A stretch of DNA of 64,000 bases from Lachnospiraceae bacterium A4. GTDB lineage: Bacteria; Bacillota; Clostridia; Lachnospirales; Lachnospiraceae. Shown one piece after another: positions 44,453 to 52,184 of the stretch. The stretch is taken from contig KE159564.1 of NCBI GenBank assembly GCA_000403215.2, positions 157,088 through 221,087 of the forward strand, in the 5' to 3' direction. Within the stretch, counting starts at the first letter, position 1, and every line of letters begins with the position of its first letter. Position numbers and translations under genes: made by a program. The notes under the pieces were generated by a model, which was not told where the DNA came from, ran no database searches, and saw only the letters and a program-made list of their open reading frames with translations.

Positions 44453-44614
44453 TTACTTTGCGAAAGTATTCTCCTGTTTCATTTTCCAACGATAAAAAGC
44501 TCTGATAATAGTGCGGTACCGTCTTTTCGGTTTTTTCAGTATTATCCTTTTAAATTCATCATCAATAACACATATTGAATTTACACTTCCATATCCAACC
44601 TTTTTATAACGCAT
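44453..44614 (-). CDS. Small basic protein (53 aa)
   Basis: MRYKKVGYGSVNSICVIDDE then KRIILKKPKRRYRTIIRAFY. The strong basic stretch suggests nucleic acid binding. GGAGGGAG precedes the ATG at 44614; the longer frame to 44659 lacks a ribosome site. Unrecognised. Confidence 0.5.
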   Translation of the reverse strand: MRYKKVGYGSVNSICVIDDEFKRIILKKPKRRYRTIIRAFYRWKMKQENTFAK

Positions 44615-44780
44615 ACTGTTTCTCCCTCCTGTCTGCCAGTAATAAATTAATAATGTCATAATTTAAAATCCTGTATGATGCACCTATCTAATCAAGGTAG
44701 TGTATCAAGCATTTTTTATCACTAAAGCAGCGCAACTCGTCACTCTATTTTGAAATATTTGCCCGTTTCTCATCATTTAG

Positions 44781-44999
44781 TTACATTCTTCTATTTGCAG
44801 GAATCATACTGGGATATCCATTTTTAATAAATGATTCATCTAAAAACATTACAAGATTCATCCCCTTATAAAGCGTGAAATTTGATTCGACATAATCAAC
44901 TATTTCATAAACCTCTTCCAATTGATCTGGAATTTCAAAATCCTCTTCCGTATACCATTTTCCACTTTCTTTGAAAACATAAACTTTTATCTGGCTCAT
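44781..44999 (-). CDS. Small acidic protein (72 aa)
   Basis: MSQIKVYVFKESGKWYTEED followed by IVDYVESNFTLYKGMNLVMF. A compact alpha/beta protein with GGGAGG ten or so bases before its ATG. Family unknown. The gap 44660-44780 shows nothing recognisable. Confidence 0.5.
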   Translation of the reverse strand: MSQIKVYVFKESGKWYTEEDFEIPDQLEEVYEIVDYVESNFTLYKGMNLVMFLDESFIKNGYPSMIPANRRM

Positions 45000-45045
45000 T
45001 ATTACATCTTTTCCTCCCTATTCTTCTATTGCAAATACAATATTA

Positions 45046-45085
45046 ATTATACTTTCAGAATACTATCTGAGCCTGTATGCAGGCT
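45046..45085. repeat. 40-bp direct repeat, copy 1
   Basis: Nearly identical (about three differences) to 46574-46614. It ends in GCCTGTATGCAGGC, a short palindrome. The two copies bracket 1.5 kb with the intron remnant and the sigma-like gene, so they may be edges of a transferred segment. Confidence 0.65.
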
Positions 45086-45099
45086 ATATCCACCAGAAT

Positions 45100-45590
45100 C
45101 GAACAGAGAAGCTCATCTTCCCCTACTCGCCGCGCAGGGCATGTGCAGTAAAACTGCTATTTTCCTTATGTCCCCTGTGATCAGATAGGAGAGATTTTAC
45201 TCTCCCCTTCCACACCACGCAGCATACCCTTCTGTACTACGCGCTTCAATAGTTTACACGAACTTTCAGATAGCGGACTGACATAAACGAATATGAGAGT
45301 CTGTCCACCATGATTGTTTTTATCAGCACAGAGTTTCGCATTCCTGCCGCCCTCCATGTGCCGTTCCTACAGTTCACCTTCTCATGTACTTTCTACTCTG
45401 GCAGTCGCAACGCCCGAAGTATTTTATATCTCGTTCGCACCTTTTTCCATTGCACCCAGTATACTGTCCGGATTCTGCGGCGCATCCATTCATCCTTCCT
45501 CTCTATCAGACTTTTCATGTCTGTATACCTATAGTAATTTATTCACCCACTGCTATAGTCAGACAGTCAAATCCGTATCGGCAATGAAGA
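45100..45590 (-). pseudogene. Decayed group II intron with reverse transcriptase/maturase remnant
   Basis: On the minus strand the frame from 45518 to 45246 gives MKSLIERKDEWMRRRIRTVY and VQWKKVRTRYKILRALRLPE, an in-frame amber codon (45395-45393, where related proteins have Trp), then CRNGTWRAAGMRNSVLIKT and YSFMSVRYLKVRVNY. This is the maturase-specific C-terminus of group II intron reverse transcriptases. Another TGA interrupts the frame at 45545. The following minus-strand bases (GCGTAGTACAGAAGGGTATG, CTGCGTGGTGTGGAAGG) resemble the RNA portion after the ORF in such introns. The polymerase domain and 5' part are gone, so it is dead. Confidence 0.75.
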
Positions 45591-45646
45591 AACAGCTTTC
45601 TTTTGTAGAGAGGACAGGCACCATGATGGCATCTTTCTTATGCTAC

Positions 45647-46183
45647 TTAAAAATTTACTTTCGTAAGACGCCTCCTCATGCGACGAAACTGCTGGTTGAT
45701 GCAGTGTACGGTGGTAGAAAATATTTCTGCAATCTCCCGGCAGGTCAGTCCGTCAGCCTTCAGGTGTACCATCTGCTGTTCTGTTTCCGTCAGGCAGGAG
45801 AGCGCCTCTATTGCAAGCAGCCTGTCGGCGGTCTGCATTTGTAAATCCTTCTGACGGTCGGGCAGAATTTCATTCAGGGTTAGCCCGTCACTTGTATAGG
45901 TATGAATACTGATTGTAGGTGCCTTGCGCTTCGGCTTATTCTTATAAGAATAATGTTTGTTCAGGCAGTCGCTCATTTTTGTCCTTGCAATCGTGCTGAA
46001 CTGGAAATGAGACAGGGCAGGGTTTTCGTCATATTCCTGTACTGCCTGAAGATAGCCGAAAATCACGATGTCATAATAATCGTCAATCGGGAGTCCTTTC
46101 TGCTTCAGAAACCAGAATACAACATTCTGATGTTCCTCCGCAAACTGTCTCTGCAAGGGTGTCATTTCATGTAATTTGCTCAT
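45647..46183 (-). CDS. Sigma-70-type factor of a mobile element
   Basis: 178 residues. Region 2-like YDIVIFGYLQAVQEYDEN with FSTIARTKMSDCLNKHYSYK, a linker, and a region 4 HTH: LSCLTETEQQMVHLKADGLT, CREIAEIFSTTVHCINQQFR. Short factors like this occur on conjugative transposons of Clostridia and on plasmids, where they direct element genes. AAGGAG precedes the ATG. Its end is about 50 bp from the intron remnant. Confidence 0.85.
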   Translation of the reverse strand: MSKLHEMTPLQRQFAEEHQNVVFWFLKQKGLPIDDYYDIVIFGYLQAVQEYDENPALSHFQFSTIARTKMSDCLNKHYSYKNKPKRKAPTISIHTYTSDGLTLNEILPDRQKDLQMQTADRLLAIEALSCLTETEQQMVHLKADGLTCREIAEIFSTTVHCINQQFRRMRRRLTKVNF

Positions 46184-46205
46184 ATATCATTCTCCTTTTC
46201 TAAAA

Positions 46206-46232
46206 AAGAAAACACCCAAATGGTGTTTTCTT
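46206..46232 (-). terminator. Terminator upstream of the sigma-like gene
   Basis: AAGAAAACACC pairs perfectly with GGTGTTTTCTT around a five-base loop. It would end the transcript of the small gene at 46266-46427. Confidence 0.75.
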
Positions 46233-46265
46233 CTTAAATTATTGTGTTATTTATTTTTACTCCCA

Positions 46266-46427
46266 CTAGGCTTCCACGGCTTTCTTGACCTGTGTAATAA
46301 GTGACCGTACAATGGCGTGTTCCCAACAGTTAATATAAAACGATACACTGCTCAACAGATTAAAGAGGACAAGATCGCTAAAATTTACACATACTTTTCC
46401 CGCACTGACAAATGACTTTAGTTTCAT
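46266..46427 (-). CDS. Small hypothetical protein (53 aa)
   Basis: MKLKSFVSAGKVCVNFSDLV, then SSVSFYINCWEHAIVRSLIT, ending KKAVEA. GGGAG lies four bases before the ATG and a terminator follows. The region just upstream (46428-46560) reads in the same direction as WIIRAAKDYIRKLPWYVEVE in an incomplete frame, perhaps another decayed gene. No family recognised. Confidence 0.45.
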   Translation of the reverse strand: MKLKSFVSAGKVCVNFSDLVLFNLLSSVSFYINCWEHAIVRSLITQVKKAVEA

Positions 46428-46573
46428 ATAGCTCCCGCCGTTTACATTGTTCAGGAGATTCCCTGCCGTTTTCTACTTCAACATACCATGGCAGTTTTCG
46501 GATGTAGTCCTTGGCAGCGCGGATAATCCATGCTTTCGATACTTTCACATAGCCCTTAACCCCTCTTTCCTAC

Positions 46574-46614
46574 ATTATACTTTCCAGAATAATATCCGAG
46601 CCTGTATGCAGGCT
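46574..46614. repeat. 40-bp direct repeat, copy 2
   Basis: Second copy of the repeat at 45046-45085, with one extra base and two substitutions, again ending GAGCCTGTATGCAGGCT. Confidence 0.65.
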
Positions 46615-46640
46615 GTTATCACTTATAATTAACCACAAAA

Positions 46641-46675
46641 AAAGCAGCTTTCACATTTACTGTAAAAACTGCTTT
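46641..46675 (-). terminator. Hairpin after the 64-residue ORF
   Basis: AAAGCAG(CTTT) pairs with (AAAA)CTGCTTT; on the minus strand a run of seven or more T follows. Confidence 0.6.
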
Positions 46676-46697
46676 ATATTATCCAGCCTAATTGCTC

Positions 46698-46892
46698 TCA
46701 ATGACCCAATACTGCCTTAATCTCGTCAATACTATAACCATATTTAAAAGCGATCTGTTCATCAGACAAACCAGACCGGTTATCTGCGATAATCCTTGCC
46801 GCAAGTGCCAGCCCTTCATTTCTTCCTTCATTTCGTTCATAACTTCTCACTGCATTCATATCAGCTTGTGCATATTTTTCCGCTAACAACAT
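46698..46892 (-). CDS. Small protein resembling the C-terminal tail of Rpn-type nucleases (64 aa)
   Basis: MLLAEKYAQADMNAVRSYER NEGRNEG then LSDEQIAFKYGYSIDEIKAV. The EGRNEG helix and the closing HTH-like segment are what usually ends Rpn/PD-(D/E)XK transposase-like proteins. Here it has its own GGGAGG ribosome site and ATG. Without the IS110 element it would start about 24 bp after the stop of the Rpn-type gene at 48825, so the two probably formed one operon, or a split gene, before the insertion. Confidence 0.55.
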   Translation of the reverse strand: MLLAEKYAQADMNAVRSYERNEGRNEGLALAARIIADNRSGLSDEQIAFKYGYSIDEIKAVLGH

Positions 46893-46912
46893 AGCCCTTA
46901 CCTCCCTATATT

Positions 46913-47421
46913 GTCAAGTGATTTTCCTTAAAAAATCAAGGAATTTATAGTTACATATCTCAGATGAATGAGCCAAGGAGATGGACATTTCTCTGTATCT
47001 GGTACGAAAATAGAGGGTGAAGGGTACACGAAATAGAACGTCTTTGTTTTCGCTCTACATGGCCTTATGTATACCCATCCTTCTATGGCAGCGTACCTCC
47101 CGTGTCTACCAGGATCACCCTGCATCTCTACTGGGGTCCTAACTTCCTTCGTTCCGCCTGTCCATAACCAGGGTGCCGGCTCAGCTCCTAACCAGGGTCA
47201 TGCCCTATGGAAAATATTCCTGCCGGCTACCAGCTCATTCTTTGTATAAGTCTTACTGACCTGTATGTTTTCCACGGCCGGCACCTTGCGGTGGACGTTT
47301 TTCCGGCCGGTTTTCCATACCTTCCAGCTTTCCTGTCACCGCTGGATTCAGCTCCCGGCAGCGTCTGACGGAGGCTCAGTCCAACTGTGACAGGGCATTG
47401 CCTGTTTTTTCCCGTTGTTTG
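46913..47421 (-). ncRNA. Candidate guide (bridge/seek) RNA region of the IS110 element
   Basis: 509 bp with no gene, downstream of the transposase within the element. It contains TAACCAGGGT twice (47165-47174 and 47189-47198, 24 bp apart) and a GGCCGG/CCGGCC pair near 47275-47320, so it is probably structured. IS1111-type relatives encode the guide RNA downstream of the recombinase. CCCTATGGAAAATATT at about 47204 partly resembles the target CCCTATATTTG. RNA ends cannot be defined by eye. Confidence 0.4.
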
Positions 47422-48708
47422 TTATGCTGCCTGTACCTGTGGCCTCTTGATGTCTCCCAGCAGCTTCTTTGGGTCATACTCTACACCTTTTGTGAGGATT
47501 GCATAAAATATCCTTAGTATCTTGCAGGCTACCGCCACTACCGACTGCATCTTTTTCAGCGGGTTCTCCTTCCTCGTCCGGTAGTATTCATGTATCTCCC
47601 GGAACTCTGCATTCTTCCCCACCAGCGATATTGCTGCCTCATACAGTACATATCTCAGGCGTTTCCGCCCACGGTAGCTGATCCGGCTTTCCCCATTATG
47701 TTTTCCGGAATCATTCGCCACGATGGCATATCCTGCCAGCTTCTGCAGCTGTTTGGGATTGTCAAACCGTCCTATGTCCCCAACTTCCGCTATAAAGCCG
47801 CTGACCGTCACCATTCCGATCCCCTTGATAGCCAGCAGGTTGTCTATATATGGGATCTCTTTCAGTTTTTCTTCTATATTTCGGAGCAGTCCCTCCTGCC
47901 TTGCTGTATATACATCCATGTCATCCAGCAGGTTCTTCAGTTCCATCCTTGCGGCTTCCGGTGCTTCCTTGCTTCCAACGCTATGCTCCGCGGCCGTTAC
48001 AAGGGTCTTTGCCCTCTTCATTCCAGCACCTCTCAGCTTTGCGTCCCTCCATATCCGGTTCACACCTTCCACTCCCAGTTTTCTGATGTCCTCCGGCAGC
48101 GGTGCCTCCTTCAGCACCATCCTCCCGCTCACCGCCTTCAAATCCCCGTAAACGTCTTTATATTCAGGAAAGTAGATGGCGAACCATCTGGCCAGGCGGT
48201 TCTTGATCCTCGTGAGCTCCTCCTGCGCCTGGAAGCGCAGGTTCGATAAGCTCCTGATCTCTGCATAGATGCCGACTGGCATGTAAGGGTATGAGAATCT
48301 TCCCTCGTTGACAAGCGCAGCGATCGTCTTGGGATCCTTTCGGTCATTCTTGTTGGGGTTGTTGTCATCCAGTTCTTTCGATTTCTTCACATGGTGGGGA
48401 TTTACATGTACCGGCTTCATTCCGTTATCCTGCAGGAATTTCCCCAGGGCGAACCAATAGTGGCCTGTCGGCTCCATGCCGGGGATTACAGCAGTTTTGC
48501 CATGTTCCTCCGCTATGTCCTCCATCCATGCTTTGAATGTCTGGAATCCGGCCTCCGTGTTGCTGAACTCCAGCGGTTTCTTTGTGTACTCGTAGTTGCG
48601 CCAGTCAAATGCCCGGGCATAATGAGTTTCACTTCCCACATCAATTCCAACAATCAAAGTTTTTTCAGTTATGGATGCAATTTTTGCGTTCTGTGTGTTA
48701 TAATTCAT
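47422..48708 (-). CDS. IS110-family transposase (DEDD recombinase)
   Basis: 428 residues. The N-terminal RuvC-like domain has LIVGIDVGSETHYARAFDWR, AVIPGMEPTGHYWFALGKFL and NKNDRKDPKTIAAL, supplying the DEDD acidic residues. The C-terminal Transposase_20 domain has LLAIKGIGMVTVSGFIAEVG and HNGESRISYRGRKRLR with the conserved Ser. The ATG at 48708 is chosen over an upstream frame to 48798, since GAGAGG lies eight bases before it. The gene looks intact. Confidence 0.93.
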   Translation of the reverse strand: MNYNTQNAKIASITEKTLIVGIDVGSETHYARAFDWRNYEYTKKPLEFSNTEAGFQTFKAWMEDIAEEHGKTAVIPGMEPTGHYWFALGKFLQDNGMKPVHVNPHHVKKSKELDDNNPNKNDRKDPKTIAALVNEGRFSYPYMPVGIYAEIRSLSNLRFQAQEELTRIKNRLARWFAIYFPEYKDVYGDLKAVSGRMVLKEAPLPEDIRKLGVEGVNRIWRDAKLRGAGMKRAKTLVTAAEHSVGSKEAPEAARMELKNLLDDMDVYTARQEGLLRNIEEKLKEIPYIDNLLAIKGIGMVTVSGFIAEVGDIGRFDNPKQLQKLAGYAIVANDSGKHNGESRISYRGRKRLRYVLYEAAISLVGKNAEFREIHEYYRTRKENPLKKMQSVVAVACKILRIFYAILTKGVEYDPKKLLGDIKRPQVQAA

Positions 48709-48712
48709 CTTG

Positions 48713-48784
48713 GATACCTCTCTGTTAAATAAGATTTTTACTAACCATCCAAAAGTCAGTAATCTTATTTTACTCTGAGGTATC
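48713..48784 (-). promoter_or_regulatory. Long hairpin covering the transposase ribosome site
   Basis: GATACCTC/GAGGTATC forms an outer stem (48713-48720 with 48777-48784) and AATAAGATT/AATCTTATT an inner stem (48728-48736 with 48761-48769). The transposase Shine-Dalgarno lies in the outer stem, so read-through transcripts would hide it. It could instead be part of an element RNA. Confidence 0.6.
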
Positions 48785-48824
48785 TTTTTATCAACCACCC
48801 TTCTTGGAATTCCCTATATTTGAA

Positions 48825-49685
48825 TTATACAGGAAGCTCCTTATTTTCAGACAATTCCTTAACCTCCGCAATGATATCCCTCATAAATTTATTATCTTTT
48901 GCGGTTTTAAGTACCTTTTCATCATTAATATCAGCAACAAGGCTTAATAAAGTCTGAAGTTCATCAAGACTGTTGCCGTCATTATCATGTTCCCCGTTTC
49001 TGCCTTCCCTGAACTGTTTCAGACATTCATCAAGCTGCACAAATACCATTGTCATCATGGAATGAAATGAAAGTCCTGAATCAGCAGTCCTCTTCGTAAA
49101 CCTGTGTATGTATCTGTCACTTGTTTCATTAAACCTTTTAAATTCTTTTGAACTGTTTTTCATCAGCACCACAAGCAGAACGCCTGCTGTATTTGAATAA
49201 GAAACTTCCGATTTCTTCTGCCCTTCTTCCACACTGTATGAAAACATAAGCATATCAGACGCATACAGCTCCGCCCTCCTAAGTATATATTCCTGCAGCG
49301 TAATCTGGAACTCGGTGTCAGAATGTCTGCCGTCCTTCAACCTCGCAGGCTCGTCAAAAATAACTTTTTTAGAATTCTTTGACTGCATGAATCCTTCATT
49401 CGTATAACTTCCTTCTACTTCAATAGAATCGTCCTGTACCACATTTTTTAAAAGATATTCAAGACGCTCCCTGTGTGAATCAGCACTGAAAATCCGTTTT
49501 GCAATGGTATCTGACAATAAGGAAGGGAGTTTTCTGCCATCCAGAACCTCTGTGATCTCTTCCCTCTCCTGCTCTCCAAGCATTTCAAGAAGCTGGTTCT
49601 CATATTCTTTTGCACGTTCAGCAGCCTGTTCTTTTTTCAATAGTTCAACAATGGTCAGAACGGCCTGTTCCTTTTGTTTGTCCAT
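48825..49685 (-). CDS. Rpn-type PD-(D/E)XK nuclease / transposase-like protein
   Basis: 286 residues. After a charged N-terminal helix comes LPSLLSDTIAKRIFSADSHR, then KKVIFDEPARLKDGRHSDTE FQ with the Asp and the D-x-E-FQ of the PD-(D/E)XK core, and YASDMLMFSYSVEEGQKKSE. This is the Rpn/PDDEXK_2 family, linked to recombination-promoting nuclease activity and often called transposase. The stop lies five bases from the IS110 insertion, so the coding sequence escaped damage. Confidence 0.82.
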   Translation of the reverse strand: MDKQKEQAVLTIVELLKKEQAAERAKEYENQLLEMLGEQEREEITEVLDGRKLPSLLSDTIAKRIFSADSHRERLEYLLKNVVQDDSIEVEGSYTNEGFMQSKNSKKVIFDEPARLKDGRHSDTEFQITLQEYILRRAELYASDMLMFSYSVEEGQKKSEVSYSNTAGVLLVVLMKNSSKEFKRFNETSDRYIHRFTKRTADSGLSFHSMMTMVFVQLDECLKQFREGRNGEHDNDGNSLDELQTLLSLVADINDEKVLKTAKDNKFMRDIIAEVKELSENKELPV

Positions 49686-49867
49686 ATAATATAATTCTCT
49701 CCTTCATTCCCGGATTTCGGCTAATGAAAAATCTTTCTTTCCTATTCATTATATCACATAATCCCATTATGTCAAAATATCATTATGTAATCTTTTAACA
49801 CATGCTGGCCGTGGCATCGCAGCATATTCCGTTCCCATTTTTCATGCCTCACCGTATCATATATGAC

Positions 49868-49902
49868 CATATTTAGCGGGAGAGACTCTGCTGCTAAATA
49901 TG
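49868..49902 (-). terminator. Hairpin after the DUF5688 gene
   Basis: CATATTTAGC pairs with GCTAAATATG, and an inner AGAGACTCT adds symmetry. It lies 35 bp past the DUF5688 stop. The remainder of 49686-49936 holds the promoter side of the Rpn-type gene and CATTATGT-like short repeats. Confidence 0.5.
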
Positions 49903-49936
49903 ATTTTATCGAAAATATCTGCGCTAGATTCCAGTT

Positions 49937-50854
49937 TTACAATGTTATGATCTCCCCCTTTTGTCTGTCATAAAAGTACAGCGAATAGGAAAGGATTTCT
50001 TCCACACGCACCTGCGTGTCATTGATTTCTCTGATCATACATCTGATCTCCGAAGCCTCATCTTTATGATCTGCCGGTAAGAGCAGCAGTTCATGGACAG
50101 AGGACGGAATGATAAATAAATTTTTTCCAAACCTGTCTGAAAATTGGCGGATCAGGTCAGGATACAGCATACAGGCTGCCCCGTTAACCTTTTGCTTATT
50201 AGTAAGCACATACATTGGTACGCTGTCTGACATTTCTAACATATAGTCCTCATCAGATTCTTCCGTACCCTCTTCTTCCATAATCCCGCATAAAACTTCT
50301 GACATGCTTTTAATCTCATGTCCCAAAAGAATCTGCGTATTTTCTTTTGCTGCCTGATACAAGTCTTCTACAGATACTTCCCAAAGCTTCTGATGCGCAT
50401 TATGAATGAGTATGGATGCCATTCCAAAGCCTGCCTGTGAGACCATGCATTGAAAAACAATGGACAAATCCAGAAATTCCACGTGGGGTATATCCTTTAA
50501 CAGCTCTTTATTTCTCTCCGTATTTATGAGTTTATAAACGATCTGTTTACTTACTTTCTCATAATTCAGGAAATACCTCATATCTACGCTCTGGCTGATC
50601 TGGTTATTATGATATGTACCCACCACACCATTGGCAGCATCAGCGATCGTCATTCTTCCGTCCTTATAATCCTTATAGTAATCATTGAGATAAACAGTCG
50701 GAAAAATATTATTTCCATTCTCCGTAATTGTGACTCCCTTCAGTACAATTCCATTATTTTTTCTGACATCATTAAGTTTTACTTTAAATCCGGCGCCCAC
50801 CATCTTTTCAACTTCATATTTTACCACTTCTGCAAAATTAGTAAGATCTATCAT
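49937..50854 (-). CDS. DUF5688 family protein (full form)
   Basis: 305 residues. It has the N-terminal part (KYEVEKMVGAGFKVKLNDVR, NGIVLKGVTITENGNNIFPT) that the paralogue at 30646-31251 lacks, then the shared core VEFLDLSIVFQCMVSQAGFG, NGAACMLYPDLIRQFSDRFG and IIPSSVHELLLLP. Function unknown; widespread in Lachnospiraceae mobile DNA. Its own gene is separated from the SSB-like genes by 267 bp, where a frameshifted remnant (WRNEIK ... FDEAIERQKKLEHSEEYRIL, about 50935-51060) can be read. Confidence 0.82.
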   Translation of the reverse strand: MIDLTNFAEVVKYEVEKMVGAGFKVKLNDVRKNNGIVLKGVTITENGNNIFPTVYLNDYYKDYKDGRMTIADAANGVVGTYHNNQISQSVDMRYFLNYEKVSKQIVYKLINTERNKELLKDIPHVEFLDLSIVFQCMVSQAGFGMASILIHNAHQKLWEVSVEDLYQAAKENTQILLGHEIKSMSEVLCGIMEEEGTEESDEDYMLEMSDSVPMYVLTNKQKVNGAACMLYPDLIRQFSDRFGKNLFIIPSSVHELLLLPADHKDEASEIRCMIREINDTQVRVEEILSYSLYFYDRQKGEIITL

Positions 50855-51069
50855 GATTCCGCTCCTTTGCTCATTTTTAGCAGTCTTTCATAGTCCCTTG
50901 TTAACTTTCCATCCATCAGGGTCCACAAATATGGATTATGACATATCTATCCCATTTATGTACCCGTCAAGTATTCTGTATTCCTCAGAATGCTCTAACT
51001 TCTTCTGTCTCTCTATGGCTTCGTCAAACCTTTGATTTCATTACGCCAGTCTCCCTGATATCCTTTGCA

Positions 51070-51118
51070 ATATTTCCAACAAAGGCAGAACCTTAGTCCC
51101 GCCCTCGTTGGAAATATT
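51070..51118 (-). terminator. Inverted repeat after the SSB-like gene
   Basis: AATATTTCCAAC (from 51071) and GTTGGAAATATT (to 51117) pair over a loop of about 23 bases, directly after the stop of the 147-residue gene. No clear T-tract, so termination is uncertain. Confidence 0.45.
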
Positions 51119-51121
51119 TCT

Positions 51122-51565
51122 TTAAGCTGCTGATTTCTTTGCGTTTGCTTTTGCCCTCGTTCGTGGCTTGGTTTCCTTTGGCTTCTCCGGAATCTCTTCC
51201 TCCACCCCACCAGCCGCAGCCTGCTGTAAAACCTGCTGTTTATTCGCCGAACGCAGTGATACGTCCCAGTGTGTAATATCCATGGATACATTGGACATGC
51301 CATCTTTTGTATATGTATTGATGACAAATTCGACATCCACAAGCATCCCCACTTGGACGGTAAGGTTCCTTGGTACAAATCCCTGCATTGGAACAAATCT
51401 TGTAATCTGCTCACCCTTATCTTTGTTCCAGTAATGATCGGCGATGTTGACAAATACTTTTGTACCCTTTTCACCACCTTTTATGGACTGCACTGCTTCC
51501 CACTTTTCATCAGCATTTTTTACCATGATCTTTGCAACGTTACCCACAATTGAATTTCTCTGCAT
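51122..51565 (-). CDS. SSB-like OB-fold protein 2
   Basis: 147 residues: MQRNSIVGNVAKIMVKNADE, TKVFVNIADHYWNKDKGEQI TRFVP, GMLVDVEFVINTYTKDG and MDITHWDVSLRS. It is paralogous over the first ~110 residues to the next gene upstream. The C-terminus is a basic Lys/Ala/Thr tail (KETKPRTRAKANAKKSAA) instead of an acidic tip, so it may bind DNA through the tail as well. Predicted to coat single-stranded DNA; assignment by pattern only. Confidence 0.68.
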   Translation of the reverse strand: MQRNSIVGNVAKIMVKNADEKWEAVQSIKGGEKGTKVFVNIADHYWNKDKGEQITRFVPMQGFVPRNLTVQVGMLVDVEFVINTYTKDGMSNVSMDITHWDVSLRSANKQQVLQQAAAGGVEEEIPEKPKETKPRTRAKANAKKSAA

Positions 51566-51671
51566 GTTCTGATCCTCCTATTATTCTTTATTTAGTTTCA
51601 TTATAAATTTCCGGGACTGACAGGACTCCGTACAAGTGGAACCCGCTTACACTAATTCCACTTAATAGGAA

Positions 51672-52184
51672 TTAATTAAATGGCAGCTCCTCATCAATTT
51701 CATCAGGAATATTCCTGAAGCCGTCATCAGTATTTTCTTCCTGAACGTTATTGTCCATGACGTCATTCATACTGCTCTCCGTGCCATCGCCCACATTATC
51801 ATTGAACTGGCCGCCAGCAACACGCATTCCCCTGTCCGGCTCCACACGGGCTCCTCCATTTCCCATACTGAGACTGAAATCCCAGTTGACGATGTCAAAT
51901 GCAATCGCTGTATACCCGTCTCTGTCAACGTATGGGTTAACAACGAAATCAGCTCCAATAAGCTGTCCCTTACAGATTGTTGTGCCTTCCGGTACAAAAG
52001 CCTGATATGGAATAAAGCGGGTCTCAAAGCACTGTTTCGTGTTAGACCAGTACCTGTCAGCAATCGAAAGAAAAATCTTCGTACCCCCATTCATGCCTGT
52101 AATTGTATCGCAAAGAACCCAGTTATTATTTTCATTAACCCGGATATTTGCAATATTTCCAATGATCGTATTTCTTTGTGCCAT
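51672..52184 (-). CDS. SSB-like OB-fold protein 1 with acidic tip
   Basis: 170 residues. Core: RNTIIGNIANIRVNENNNWV, KIFLSIADRYWSNTKQCFET RF, GADFVVNPYVDRDGYTAIAF and DIVNWDFSLSM. The tail is acidic and flexible and ends DEIDEELPFN, close to the DDDIPF tip through which SSB recruits replication proteins. AAAGGAG precedes the ATG at 52184; the longer frame to 52244 is rejected. With its paralogue it forms an operon of two single-strand binding candidates with opposite tails. Confidence 0.7.
   Translation of the reverse strand: MAQRNTIIGNIANIRVNENNNWVLCDTITGMNGGTKIFLSIADRYWSNTKQCFETRFIPYQAFVPEGTTICKGQLIGADFVVNPYVDRDGYTAIAFDIVNWDFSLSMGNGGARVEPDRGMRVAGGQFNDNVGDGTESSMNDVMDNNVQEENTDDGFRNIPDEIDEELPFN

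Larger units (their letters stand above)
46913..48820 (-). mobile_element. IS110-family element
   Basis: TCCCTATATT stands at 46903-46912 and again at 48811-48820, giving a 10-bp direct repeat with about 1.9 kb between. Closing the gap restores a continuous CCTCCCTATATTTGAATT sequence between two genes of one operon. IS110 elements lack long inverted repeats and insert by a recombinase guided by an element-encoded RNA. About 500 bp of non-coding sequence follows the transposase and about 110 bp precedes it. Confidence 0.75.

Noticed and set aside
45314-45844. 176-residue plus-strand ORF
   Set aside because: It runs antisense through the group II intron remnant and the end of the sigma-like gene, both supported on the minus strand.
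47590-48249. 219-residue plus-strand ORF
   Set aside because: It is fully antisense to the intact IS110 transposase; composition and lack of a ribosome site mark it as a shadow.
51013-51477. 154-residue minus-strand ORF over the SSB-like gene
   Set aside because: It is a frame-shifted shadow of the SSB-like protein. Only its end, outside that gene, may belong to a decayed ORF.
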